A DNA stretch of 64,000 nucleotides from Periplaneta americana. Lineage: Eukaryota; Arthropoda; Insecta; Blattodea; Blattidae. The position numbers were made by a program, and so were the translations under genes. Positions 10,818 to 22,802 of this stretch are shown piece after piece. Position 1 is the stretch's first letter; every line of letters begins with the position of its first letter. The notes under the pieces were generated by a model. That model had not been told where the DNA came from. It saw only the letters and a program-made list of their open reading frames with translations, and did no database searches. The stretch covers positions 1,576,001 to 1,640,000 of the forward strand of contig NW_027185501.1 of NCBI RefSeq assembly GCF_040183065.1, read 5' to 3'.

Positions 10818-10922
10818 TGTTAAGATATAACACTCGAGAGGACGAGGACGCACTATACTGGGAAACTAACCATTTCTCTTCGTCCTGGACCTCTCGCATG
10901 TTATATTGGTAATTAGTAACAA
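10818..10922. repeat. Imperfect fold-back repeat in an intron
   Basis: GTACTTGTTAAGATATAACA followed by CTCGAGAGG is matched in reverse by CCTCTCGCATGTTATATT near 10890-10910, giving an imperfect hairpin with arms of about 40 bp. It is possibly a small foldback MITE inside intron 1 of the DDE pseudogene. Confidence 0.4.
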
Positions 10923-11023
10923 GTTTGAGGGAGGGACTACTACAGTGCATTAGAATATACAGGTAAGTGTCAAAGGATTTTTGTGCTGAAAGTATTTGTG
11001 GCTGTGAACTAAAACCACGTGTT

Positions 11024-11059
11024 CATCGCTATGTAAATATCACAGAAATCAATTAAACA
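11024..11059. repeat. 36-bp direct repeat, copy 1
   Basis: Begins CATCGCTATGTAAATATCAC and is repeated without mismatch at 13278-13313, about 2.25 kb downstream. Confidence 0.9.
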
Positions 11060-12639
11060 AAATAAAATTATACCTTCTTTGATGCAGCTTTTCTGGAGAA
11101 TTACCTAAATATTAGCCTACTTAAACCTATCATAGACCCAACCTACCATGTTGATCATTTTCTATTCATATAGCTGGTATCATGCATGAATTTTATGATA
11201 TAACAATTTTTAGAAGTGTTATGTTATTGTTTGTTATTGCAGCTTGGCTTTACTACTGCTAGAAAAGTGATAAAAGGGGACCCCACTTGTGACACCAGGA
11301 AAACATAGACTACGTAAACATCCAGTGACTGATGCTGATGATTTTACGAAAGATGCAATTGCGAGATTTATTTATGACAAGTTACATAAAGGTAGGGAAG
11401 TTAAGGAATTATTGTGTTGATTTATGCAATGTAATTCTGATATTAGTCATATGTATAAAATTATGGCATAATTTTCATTTATTGTTACAGGGGAAGTACT
11501 AACAGCAGCAAAAGTTCTGGAACATATAAATGATAATTATGAAACATATTTATTTAGAGGATCCTTATCATCAGTGAAAAAAAATTTTGAAAGAGATGAC
11601 ATTTCTATGGAGCAAAGGGGGTCCTTATACACATGTACGAGAATGTGATGTTATTCGTTTTTGAGAGAGTATATAAGAAATGTGGAGCGTGAGAACCCTA
11701 AACCCGTAGTATTCTTGGATGAGACTTGGATTTTTATGAATGGTAAATTTCAATGTATTGTGAGACATTGAGTGATTGAATTTTTTACTAACAAATAGGT
11801 TAACACTTATGTGGATAAGAAATTGCAATTAGTATAGGCTACTAGTAATGAGTTCAGGTGGGAACAACATGTTTTGCAATTAATAGTTTCATATTATAAC
11901 TAGAGGTTAGTTATAAAATTCTTGAATGGTTTTCCTGTGTTTAAAATTTTAGTGTCTCTTAGAGTTTCAATGTGAATTGCTTTTCTCTCTCTGTTTTTTT
12001 AAGTAGGATCACCCACTTAGTCATGGAATAAACCAGGTGACGTTTCCAATGACATGAATGGTGTTATTCGTAGACCAACAAATGAGGGTGGAAGATTAGA
12101 TGCCGGAACGAAAGGTGGATTTATACTCGGTAAGTTATATTGATTTATATTTTACATAAATTTAGCAAGAGTAATTTTTTAAATCAGGGTACAAAAATAT
12201 AAAAATTGGTGACTAAATAAAAACGTGGGAAAGCCTTTCACCAAAGAGGATCTCGTGTCATATTATGTTCTGTTATGTGCTGTAATTGCAATAAAAGAAT
12301 AAATTTGTTTTATTTTCTTTATTTAAATGCTGTGAATTCATGTGACGTAATTATATGCCCAGGTATAATTTTTATTGCAGGTGCTGATTTAATGTTTTCA
12401 TGCAATTGAAAGAAAAGTCAGGACTACCATAGTGCTATGAATGGCCCTGTAGTTGAGAAGTGGGTGCAAACACAGTTGTTGACCTGAGAACATTAGGGCA
12501 ATGCGTTATTGTCATGGATAGTGCTGCATATCATAGCAGACTTGTGGAAAATCAGCCAACAACAAAATGGAGGAAAGAACAGCTACTGGTGATTGCAACT
12601 GAATATAATAGATTTGTTGTACTAAATGATAAGAGTTGA

Positions 12640-12697
12640 TGGTGTGATATCACCTTTTGATATTACATTGCAATATTACTTTCCATTCTTTACAGTC

Positions 12698-12731
<34 letters not shown>

Positions 12732-12732
12732 A

Positions 12733-12778
<46 letters not shown>

Positions 12779-12964
12779 GCAAGTGTTTCTCTTATTTCTC
12801 ATGATTAGGCATTCTTATAGATGCTACTTTTTTCTTTCAGGTGAAATTGAATCTACATAACAATCCTAAGACAACAGAGCCTTGCCAATTACTGTCCTGA
12901 AGCGGCCTTGTCTTATGTGTTGTGTCTATATACAATTCTTTCAGCTTTTTTCCCCCTTAATGTA
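12640..12964. repeat. Intergenic stretch with (TTA)n and (CTA)n
   Basis: A TTATTA tract followed by a CTACTA tract covers about 12698-12778. The rest contains no gene I can support. A CAG-G acceptor-like site at 12838-12841 might once have led to another exon of the DDE pseudogene. Confidence 0.7.
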
Positions 12965-13277
12965 ATGAATTTGTTGGTTGATTGATGCCCAGTGTTCAGC
13001 AGTTAATGTCATTTGTTATCTTGCACTCCAATATTTAACCGGATGATTGAAAGTTGTGTAAAGTTGGACAGTCAAGACAATGATCCATATCTTTATTGAG
13101 ATTTCAGAAATGGCACATGGGAGATTCTGAAATATCAGTTCTTTGTAAATATTTGAGACAATCATGGCCTGTGATAATATGAGTACTGCCACTGTACATT
13201 TTCATAGAAGTTCAGTTATAAAATTGGGTGTATTATTTTTACTATGTATTGTACTATATTTTTGTTTTGCTTAAATA

Positions 13278-13313
13278 CATCGCTATGTAAATATCACAGA
13301 AATCAATTAAACA
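13278..13313. repeat. 36-bp direct repeat, copy 2
   Basis: Identical to 11024-11059. It is followed by diverged tandem repeats of about 70-80 bp (13310-13560) built around AGCTTAACTGATGA and GAATTGTTTATGCTT. Confidence 0.85.
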
Positions 13314-13607
13314 TGCTGTAAATTGAATAGTAGACTGTAGGCCTATAGCTTAACTGATGATTTGTATGTGCTGTTAATTAAATAGTAGGCTGTATACCAC
13401 AAGTGATGAATTGTTTATGCTTGTAATTTGAAGTAATTTGCATGATATGTATTATCAACTTCTGTATATTTCAGCTGATTGAATTGTTTATACTTTTAAA
13501 TTGAATTAACTTGCTTGCTATGTATTATATTTTATAGCTTAACTGATGAATAATTGTTTAGGTTTGTCAATTTAATAATCTGAGTGCCATGTACTTCATA
13601 TTTTTAG

Positions 13608-13760
13608 TAGAGCCACCAATGTAGCTTAGTCGGTAGACTCGTTGGCCTGCAAATTCAGAGCTGCACTTGAGGGTAGGTTGGATCCCCCATTTGGTCTGAT
13701 TAGTTAGTTTCTTCTGAGGATTTTCCTCCATCATGGAGCGAATGCCAGATGGCCTATTGC
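13608..13760 (+). mobile_element. tRNA-derived SINE, partial
   Basis: ACCAATGTAGCTTAGTCGG (A-box region, usually TRGCNNAGTNGG) and TAGGTTGGATCCCC (degenerate B box, GGTTCGANNCC) are 60 bp apart. The tRNA-unrelated body continues with TTCTGAGGATTTTCCTCC. It resembles the SINE at 53.37 kb in its first 90 bases and is inserted in the older RNase H-type LINE. Confidence 0.65.
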
Positions 13761-15416
13761 AATTTTTTCATTTGCTTTAGAATCTTTCCCATTTTTGTTA
13801 CCATATTGTCATGTTCTGATCTTGTTATTCTTTTAACAGTGTGGTAAGATGCAGGTATAGATAACCTTACAGTAATTTTGCTACCTTTCAGCTACCTTAT
13901 TATCTCCCACTCCATGAAGTTCAGGGATCCACTGAAGTACCAGTCGTCGATGTAATTCGACCATTTTGCTTAAAATTTTAAACCACTATAAAATATTGAG
14001 ATTTCTTGCTGTTACGTCCAATACTGTAGCAAGAATATCTGATTTTGAATCTGATAGTATGACAGCCTTCTCAGATTTATGAAGTTGATACTGGAGATTT
14101 TGTAAGCTTAAAAGTGAATCTAAATTTTCACTATCAAAATTAGTCAGTGTTTGAAGTTAGTTAGTTAGTTAGTGGCGTTTAAAAAGGGCGCGTCAGCTAC
14201 TATGGCTATTTGCACCCTTATCTAAAATCTTTCACTAAACACAAACACAATACAATAACTAGAACGTTTAAAAGAACTAAAAAGCATTGTCACGGTTAAA
14301 ATGGGGCAAACAAGTGTTTGAATATAATTCCCTGCAAAAGGGAATATACTGGTATTGTACTACAACACCACTACATCTATAGCTTGGTAAACAGGATCCA
14401 TCTATAAAAAATACTGTATGTAGTCACTCACTGACCAGATCATTTATCGTTTCTAATGATTTTTAAAATGTCTGGAGAAGTATCACATTTCTTAACATCA
14501 TCTGTTAAAGTTAACTTATATACTATTCATTTTCAAATAACTTGGGATTGTGTTTTATTAGTAAAGTTTCCCTTAATTGAGCTAGTTTGAGTTCTCCAAG
14601 TAGAGTCAAAAAGTCTGTTGGGATTTTGGCTCAGTTTATTAATATTTGTGGACTGTGATTTTTTGTTCTAGACAACCATATTATCTGCAAATGATGAGAT
14701 TATCATAAGATCTATCTCTTCAGTTAGACCATCGACATTAATATTGGAAAATGTATTCCTGAAAACAACAATGTGGGAAGCCCAGATGAATCTGTCTCTA
14801 TTTACATATTTGTGACAATGAATCAAATAATCAAGTCACTGACCCAGTGTAACACTTTATCATGGACACCCTAAGTTTGCAATTTCTTAAGTGATTTATA
14901 TCTACAGAGTCATATGATCCTTGAAAATAAATTAAAATTGCTAAGGTGTTTTGTTTTCTGTTTAAAATATCTTTAATATCTTGACTAAAATTTAAAATCT
15001 GTCCATTTGTTGAATGTAATTTTCTAAAGTCAACTCAATAAGATGTAAGTTAGTTACTAGATTCCAGGAACCAATTCAATCTATGAAATCATCTCTTCCA
15101 TTATTTTGGCTATCATACTGGTAAATGGTATCTGTCGATAACTCGAAAAGATATTAGTTGAATAATTGCTTTTCAAAATTCATGTTATGATAGATTTTCT
15201 CCAGACAGATATTGTATTTTAGATGAGATTGCAAGATAAAAGAAGTGAGTTTGCTTGTTTGCCAACATGTTTAAGAAAATCAGCATGTGTATTGTCTGGA
15301 CTTGGAGATGTTTTGGGTCTTATGTTATTAAATTAATAGTAATATTCAGTTCTTGATTAAATATTGTTATATAAAGTAGATTGTAGATTTAATATTTCTT
15401 TCAGTTTTTCCTTAAT

Positions 15417-15554
15417 AGTCTGACGTACACAGATAAAACTAACACCCACACCACCAACTAATCTAATAGAAATTAAAATATAATTAAATGTAGATAAAGT
15501 AATTAAAATTATAAATACACGTAATAAACCATAACCCCCTAATTTCAACAATAT
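15417..15554 (-). pseudogene. nad4: NUMT: nuclear copy of mitochondrial nad4 fragment
   Basis: The frame reads ILLKLGGYGLLRVFIIL, then FNYILISI, an AGA codon, LVGGVGVSFICVRQT. This is a conserved stretch of NADH dehydrogenase subunit 4 (LLKLGGYGL.R...SLVGG....VCIRQTDLK). The AGA sits where nad4 has serine, which fits the invertebrate mitochondrial code and not the nuclear code. Similarity ends right after RQT, before the DLK motif, so the insert is about 138 bp. Strong T-richness on the coding strand also fits insect mtDNA. Confidence 0.85.
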
Positions 15555-16627
15555 ACTATTTTATTCCCTTTTGCAGCTTGCAGATAATTATTAATTATAG
15601 TTATTACTTATTAGCGTAATATTTATTGAACTTATTGGCTATTTCACTTCGTTTGAAAGAAGTTATTGTGTACAAAAAGCATTTTTGGATGATCGTTTCA
15701 TGCTGTATGTTGTGTATAAATCTATGATTTCTGGCCATCTGTTCTGTGTAATCCATCTTTTGTATAGAATTAATAAAATACTCTTTTGGTAGTAATTATT
15801 TTATTAATTGAGTACTTAATTTTCACCAGCTCACATTTCTTGAATCATTTGTTTTTTCTTATTTAAATTTAGGACACAAGAGCCAAAAAGAGACTTCACA
15901 GTTATGTATCATACATTTTTTCAATGACAGACGTGGAGTTGCAGAAATAATAAGTGTAACATTACTAAGCAATTTACAAACAAATGAAATCTTTAAAAAG
16001 GTATCTAGAAGTGAAATTACTTATGGCTTTTAAGGACCAAAATTATTTTTGTAAGTTGATTTATTATTATTTCAGTTTTAGCCTATTTGTATTATCCATT
16101 TCCTTACTAATTTCAAAAGAAAATCAGAAGTTCATTCGAATTCCAACCAAAAGTCAATTGGTTATTAATTTATCTACCTTTAGGAAGTACAGTATATGTA
16201 CGCTGGAATCTTTGAAGTGAAGTGACAATAATTTAATTGGTCTTGGAACAGATTTGATTCTTGAATATTATATACTATAATTTGTTGTCTATTTACGTCT
16301 AGTAACCTATTAATGCTAATACTAATAATGTAAAGGAATAAAAGAATAGAACATAGCAATACACTTCTCATGTGATTCATTTCCTCCATTTCTCATATAG
16401 TTCACCTACGAAAATATATTACAAATTATTGAAACTATTCAGAATAACCTTCCAACATAAAGGTAAAGTACGGTGAGTAAAGAAGTCATTCAGTACATAG
16501 GATCGTGATTTTACTACATGTAGTGATATCTGGTAACAGTTGGCAACACTGACAAGACGGAAATATTTGCTGTTTGGGAACTGAACTTACGTGATCCTCA
16601 CTTTATCCACGGACTCTGGTTGTAAAT
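15555..16627. other. No gene seen
   Basis: AT-rich sequence with only short open frames (15984-16220, 16180-16389) that match nothing I know. It ends at the target duplication of the 8-bp-TSD element. Confidence 0.5.
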
Positions 16628-19600
16628 AACTCAATCGTTGCTTACGAGATTACACAAGCTGGCGCATAGAGCTTGAAAAACGAGTCTGAAGTGGTTCCCT
16701 CGTAATGCCAATTCCGCCGCTCGGAGCGCTGTTCTGCCCTATATATTCATAGCAGAACACTTAAAAGACATTGACATTTGGGACATTTAAAGGACTCACC
16801 ATTACTTATTAAATGCTTCGTACAATATTTTATGGACAATAGACGTAATTTGCAAACTTCTACTCCTCAATTATATTACAATAAAAGGCTGTCATTCTTG
16901 ATATTAAAACATATTACATATAAACTGAGGGACTGTCTGCTCTGTACTTCGGTTCATACACCAAACATTTCCGGAAATAAATTAACTTGACATCTTGCAT
17001 ATACGCACTATAGCCTACCCTTTTCACCTAATATTATTAATATTGTTATTAAATAAGATATTGCAACTAATTAAGGTACTGCATTATCTTTAATTTCCTT
17101 GAATTCATAATTAAGCACTTGCAAGAAGGCGTAACTTTTCCCTCTCTTTTAAAAAAAATACGAACGTCACAACAATCGAGAAGTATAATTATTACGCGAT
17201 TTTTTCTTGCAGTGGTGAAAACATTTCTATAGGCCTACTGATTAATCTATTGAGCATAGTAATAGCAAACGCTGTAGTATTCTTTTCTGAAGCCAAGATT
17301 TTCGCAAGAACTGAAGTGCGACACATGTAAAGATGAGGAAATGTCCCTCTTTCTTTTGAGAAAACTTGTGAAGCCACTACTGGACAATATTGCCAAAGAT
17401 ATTTCCAGTAAATATGAAGTGATTAGGAAACTTAATCAGAAGCCCCTAAATAGAAAAGTGCTGAAAGTGCAATAAACTGGGCCATTTCTTAATTACATAT
17501 AGAACACTGGAACTGACTATCTAAAAGGACCCTCGTGTTATAAATATTATGATTATTTCAGATTGTGATACAGTTATAAGCGTACATTCCTAAAATTTAA
17601 AAGTAACAATGAGGATGCCCTATGTTATAGGAAAGTTTTAAACGTGTACATTTAACTTTTTTATGAATGATTTCCTGATCAAGATTTTCATTAACTATGT
17701 GCCAAACTTTTGAAGTGAAGAGTGCAGTAAGAAACTGTTGGACATGTGATCAGTATTTTAATCATGTGCTGGTTACAGTACATTAGATGTCTTCTTGAAT
17801 ATACCTGATGAGGTATGTATATGAAGTTTGTATCGTCAGTATTCAAGTAGCCTACTTATGTATGTAATTTTTATTATCTGTACAGAAAAAATTTAGCTTA
17901 TGTGATAGTATGAAGTAATCTCTCACAAAATAACAAGGAAGAGAAAGGTGCTTAAATTTAAATATTGAAAACAGGATGATAAGAAGAAAATAATTTTTAC
18001 TTCCTTTCAATTATTAATGAAACCTGACCACTCACCATTCGCAGTTGATTTCTATGGTTACAGGTCTATTCTTCATATTCTGTAGCTTTCAAATAATTTC
18101 TAAAATAAATATTACTCCTACTTAGCTCTTGTAAAACGAAATTTTCACTTTCACTTTCAACGGAACACTCACTTATATTCAGTTCTTGTATCTTGCAGTA
18201 AATTATCCATTTGTGATCATCTTTCCAATATAACCTCCCATTGAAACGACCACTTAAAATCATGAGCTAGAATTTATTATTTTAAAAACATTTCCACGTA
18301 CATACTGTTATAATTGTTATGAACCACAATACAAAAGACAACACTGTGAAATTAGATTAATTTACCAAGATCAACATCAATACCGGTAGTATAAAATCAC
18401 ATATAGACTTAGGCTATATTATTTCATTACTTTATGGTCTTAATTAGAAGAATTAATTTTTAAGAATTTACAAATATGCTGAAATAATTTATGACACTTC
18501 TTATAGAAATGTAAAAATATGTATGTACATTTTGAAACAATGGGTATAGCACCACTTGAAAATGTTGAGCACTTTAACAGTAACTTGTAAATTGTTCCAT
18601 CACGTTGTCTATAGTGTTCATTTAATGTAGCACTTTTAGAATGAACGTGGTTCACATACATAAGAAGAAATGACGATAGAATGAGTCGAAGACATACAGT
18701 TTTCTTTGATTTTTAGCAAATGATGAAGTTGACTATATACTGTTACTTCATATCCTAATATAAGTAGAGTTGCCAACATAGATGTAACACCTCCGTAACA
18801 CCTGAAATGAATATAAAATAAATTAATGTATTGGTAATGATACAAGAATAAAAAGAAATTAGGCTAGACATAACCTCACAAAATTACAAACACATGCTAA
18901 AACAAAAAAAAAAAAAAAACAAAAAAAAAATTTACGTATCCGTATATAATAAAACTAGATATTCTAGATATAATTTGATTCACACGATAACCACCTCAGC
19001 CTATTTCGCAGCAGCCATTACTTACCAGTTTGAGGTGCATTACCTAATCTCATACTAACCTTGTTAAGTTCTCTTACCTAATTCACTGATAATTACGTAA
19101 CAATACACAGGTCTAAAATACAGACAAATACGCATTAATTACCTAATAAGTACAGCATGAAGATAATTCATTACTTTTGTCGGTATTTTCTAAAAGAGAA
19201 AGGGAAAACAGTAACAACATTATCTTCAATGTTTACATCACGTCGTTCACATTTTCATTAGGCCTATATCAGTAATGCTTGGTAAGTGAATGCATGAAAT
19301 TATTTTACATTTCGGGTCACATCTTTCGAGAGTCGGAAAATGCAATTCGCCACTTTTAACATAGCATTGCTTGTTATATGAGAGAACTTTGACATTTACC
19401 TTAACCTATAAATATACGACCTGTTGGTACAGAGTTCTTCACATAGCAAAACACAGACAATTTTCGAATATAACTTAGCTGAACAAACTTCAAATAACAT
19501 TGTAATATGCTTGGCATATTTGTAATATTCGTACTCAATGAGTAATGCACAATTAATCGAACTATTTTCACGATGCACAATGCTTTGTAATGGTACTATT

Positions 19601-19718
19601 CATCATTTCATAGGGCAGAGAGGCGAACCTAGCGGCAGAAATTGTCATGACTCACAGAGACCTGCCCTCGATCGTGCTATGCGCCAGCTTGTGTAATCAC
19701 GTAAGCAACGAACTCAAT
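16628..19718. mobile_element. 3.1-kb TIR element with perfect 8-bp target duplication
   Basis: The inverted ends lie at 16636-16669 and 19677-19710. Read inward both start CGTTGCTTACG, then one mismatch, then GATTACACAAGCTGGCGCAT. Weaker inverted similarity (GCCGCT..., CTGCCCTAT) extends about 115 bp inward. The 8-bp sequence AACTCAAT abuts both ends (16628-16635 and 19711-19718). An 8-bp duplication fits hAT or P-type transposases, but the terminal bases are not the usual CA(G) start. The interior has no open frame above about 75 codons and no domain I recognise, so the element is non-autonomous or decayed and its superfamily is unassigned. Confidence 0.85.
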
Positions 19719-20469
19719 ACAAGTTGCATCCCCCTGGTTTCGCATTCGCTACCGCTCCCGCGTCCCGCGTCGGTGTGCGCAGTAGCTCATAGGGTATAAC
19801 GAACGCAGGAGCAATAGCGCCACGGTTCCGGGCTGCAGGACTCAACTGGCCTTGGTCGAGTAATATTTACGGTACATTTTAAAATCTGCACGCATGGATA
19901 AATGGATAAATATTTATTTATCCATGCTGGAGGTTTTTATTCGGATTCTGTTGTTTTTTCGAGGGAATTTTAGCGGATTTTCATTCTTCTGCGTTGGCGA
20001 CGCTGCTCAGGATTTAATCGGAAGCAGTGTTGCCAAGTCAGCAGTTTTGTAGCTAAATCTGGTGTTTTCAGGACTATGGTCAGCTACAGATTTTACCGCC
20101 AGCGGCTAGCTATTTATTTGGCGTTCTTTGATGTTTCCGGCAAAAGGAGAGGATATTTTACAGTTTTTTTCTGTAAAGACGTTATATTGTTTTTATATTG
20201 CGGACAACAACATTAGTTAATCATAAACCAGAGATTAATATGGTATTATCACAATTTTTCATTGTACAAGTATAAAATATCAATGTTTTATGATAACTCG
20301 ATTTCGTACAACCACGTCCATTTCCTGCCTCATCCATTGTTGTACAAATAATGGTATGCTACATTCGTAAACTTTAAGTTTAATCATATAGGCATAGTTT
20401 TTGTAAATAAATCGATATTTTTAATGATAAAGCGTAGATAATGAACTAATTATTTTCATTTATGATAAC
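19719..20469. other. Non-coding, partly GC-rich stretch
   Basis: 19740-19860 is GC-richer than its surroundings (CGCTCCCGCGTCCCGCGTCGG). A palindromic GGATAAATATTTATTTATCC lies near 19902-19921 in a CATGGATAAAT context, similar to the termini at 57.6 kb. No gene is seen. Confidence 0.4.
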
Positions 20470-20609
20470 TTAAGCCCGGTTCAGACGGTGCGTGTTTCTG
20501 TGATGGATTCCAAGGTGGCTGCGCGGATGGGTCGCCTGCGTGGTCACTCACCGTTAATAATGCGCTCTGGTGGCTCCGTGGATGGCTAGCTTGCTGGATT
20601 TCGAGGGTA

Positions 20610-22052
20610 GGTTTCTTGCAACGAGTTAGATACTATAGAGAGGACAAAGATCTCAGAAAGTTGAAGACAATTGAACATTGGTGCGCCATGTTTCGGTTAG
20701 TCAAAATAAAGGGGCGTGGCTCGGATGTTGTAGGAAATGACTGTGATGAAGTTAGTATTATTGTGAATTGAGTTACATATTAAGACTATGTTAATAAGTA
20801 AAAAGTAAAATACACACAAAACTTTACGTTTTATAACAGCTGTAGGCCTATGTTTTATTAGTTTCACTAAATATAGCCCAGATATTAAATGACAAGCTAT
20901 ACTCGATGCAACCAAAGCAAAGCACCTAAAGACGGATGAATTTAATCGGCAGAAGAAAAATAAATAATTTTTTGACTTCGTCACAAATTTAATTACCTTA
21001 CAGCTAATCTAACCTAATATGAAATCATGTAATTCAGTGCTCACCAGGTGATTTCAAGAGAGACGACGTATGTAACTAATACGAGTAAAATATAGGAAAG
21101 GTAGTGGCGAAAATTAAAAAAAATATCCAGTAATTAAGTTATTGAGAAAAATTCATTTGAAATTGGAATTAACACAGAGAACTTTTGAAAACTGAAATTA
21201 TTAAAACTACAAATAATCTCTTAGCATGCAACATAATAATTAGAGAATGACACTAATAGAAAGTTACTCATAATCATAACTCACCACATTTATTGAAACG
21301 ATAAGATATTTACGATTAACATTGTTATCAGAAACAACAGGAGCCACAACTAGGTACACTTCTTTTCGCGTGATGGAGACATCGTGTAATCTAATATAAT
21401 TTGAAACAAACATTGATCTCACACGTGTCTCGCAACTAAGCAGAGGCTTTTGCAGAATAAAACTGTTCTTACATTATTTTGAACAATAATGACAAATTGT
21501 GTGTGATGCAAGTGCTAACTTTCCTCTTTGGTAACAAAAAGAGTCCTAACGCATTAATAAAAAGAAAATTGGAGTAGGCCCTATAAACACAATAAATATT
21601 AAACTCTTGATGGTACAAACTTATTAATACAGATATTTCGCTTATGCTCAGTCCGTCTTATCTTATAATTCTCTGCGGCAATGGTACCTGTATTGAGAGG
21701 GTTTAATTATCCAGCAACGAATATTATGATTTACGGTACATTTCATTTAAATCCGAGGGAATGAGACATTTTTGGAAATTTTAAAGTCTTAATTATTACT
21801 TTTTCATTTATAAATCAGCTTTTTACAAAACCTATAGCGAAATGTTTAAATTAAATATTGATGTATCTGAAAAATATAATACATGTACCAACTCGTTACA
21901 GTGTACCTTTGATAAGCACTCCTTGCGGAGGCTGGTGGTACTAAAGACGCCATGTTTTTTAGGGAACGATCCATAGTACTGTTGGCCTCCGCAGGGAGCG
22001 CTGATCAGAGGTCTTTAGCCTCTCTATAGTATCTAACTCGTTGGTTTCTTGC
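20610..22052. mobile_element. MULE-like TIR element with 10-bp target duplication
   Basis: The element body is 20620-22042. Both ends, read inward, are AACGAGTTAGATACTATAGAGAGG, with similarity continuing about 16 bp further. GGTTTCTTGC is directly repeated at 20610-20619 and 22043-22052. A 9-10 bp duplication with long TIRs suggests a Mutator-like transposase, though the interior encodes nothing recognisable. A second internal inverted pair (CTTGCGGAGGCTGGTGGTACT-like near 21920 and its complement near 21975-22000) forms a subterminal hairpin. Duplication unit 2 preserves the empty site. Confidence 0.85.
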
Positions 22053-22802
22053 TATTTTTCCTGCGTGCTTCTGTGCTGGTTCAGTGTTACCAAAATAGTT
22101 GTTCTCCAACTAAATCTTTTTTTTATGTATTTCTTAGTTTCTAAGGATAGAATAATCAAATATAGAACTTTAGTTGTTTTAAGCTTCTTGTTTAATTGCT
22201 TTGTTGCAACATTTACTATTGTTAATGTAGAATTTTAGTTGTTTTCCACTTATGGTTAGTTTCTTATTTATCATGAGTGTTATCTAGACTGTTCTGGGAC
22301 CTTGGGAGCGAGAAAACAACAGTGTGGATCAACCTCGGGAAGGTCGCAGAAGCTACTATTTTAAGGGGAGAGGATGGTAATTTTTATGAAAAATTATTAA
22401 ATTTTCAAAAAAAAAAATTATTTAAAATACTCTGTGATATGTGTGGATCGCCATTTTTAAACTTCCTGCATTATGGATTTTTAAATCACTCGCCCACTTT
22501 TATTGTTGTTTCCGGCAAATTAAATTTTCAAAAAATTGTTTTTTTTTTTTCTTTAAAATACCTTTTGATATGTGTGGAATACATTGCATAACATTTTGTA
22601 GGTATTTGTGCCCTTGTCGGATGTTGAGACGTCATTTTTAAACTTCCTGCGCTATGGATTTTTTAATCACACGCCCGCTTTTATTGGTTTCCAGTAACTT
22701 CATTTTTTTTTTTTTTTGCTACATTGCCAGACAAAATGTATATAATTTCTGAACTATTAAAGATACATGCATGATATTTAGAAGACATTCTTTAGACTAT
22801 TA

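Larger units (their letters stand above)
10085..12639 (+). pseudogene. Five-exon decayed IS630/Tc1-type DDE gene
   Basis: Exons are 10085-10285, 11243-11391, 11491-11742, 12007-12129 and 12381-12639, each bounded by GT and AG, and all four introns keep phase (0, 1, 1, 1). Exon 1 gives VTPPRKKMCG and an HTH-like TETEITTRIAKLLE. Exons 2-3 give KHRLRKHPVTDADDF, then AAKVLEHINDNYETYLF. Exon 3 ends in PVVFLDETWIFMNG, carrying the first catalytic D. Exon 5 gives SAMNGPVVEKWVQTQLL and VIVMDSAAYHSRLVENQP, carrying the second D. The third acidic residue region is missing. Frameshifts occur in exon 2, twice in exon 3 and in exon 5; stops occur in exons 4 and 5. Spliced genes of this DDE_3 type are known in insects. 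This copy is dead. Confidence 0.75.
12965..15335 (-). mobile_element. RNase H-type LINE (I-group-like), decayed
   Basis: Read right to left the remnant gives KTSPSPDNTHADFLKH near 15310, SYRQIPFTSMIAK near 15130, RLNWFLESSN, then DILNRKQNTLAILIYFQG and SYDSVD (reverse-transcriptase palm). RNase H follows near 14400-13900 (FIDGS, AVILSDSKS, VLQWIPELHGVGDNKVAE). The C-terminal CCHC-like tail lies near 13130-12970 (PMCHF...DMDHCLDC..YWSARQ type). The domain order RT-RNase H-zinc motif and the tail agree with the two LINEs at 41.4-44.5 kb. Many stops mark it as old. Younger repeats interrupt it at about 13200-13750 and 14150-14330. Confidence 0.75.
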
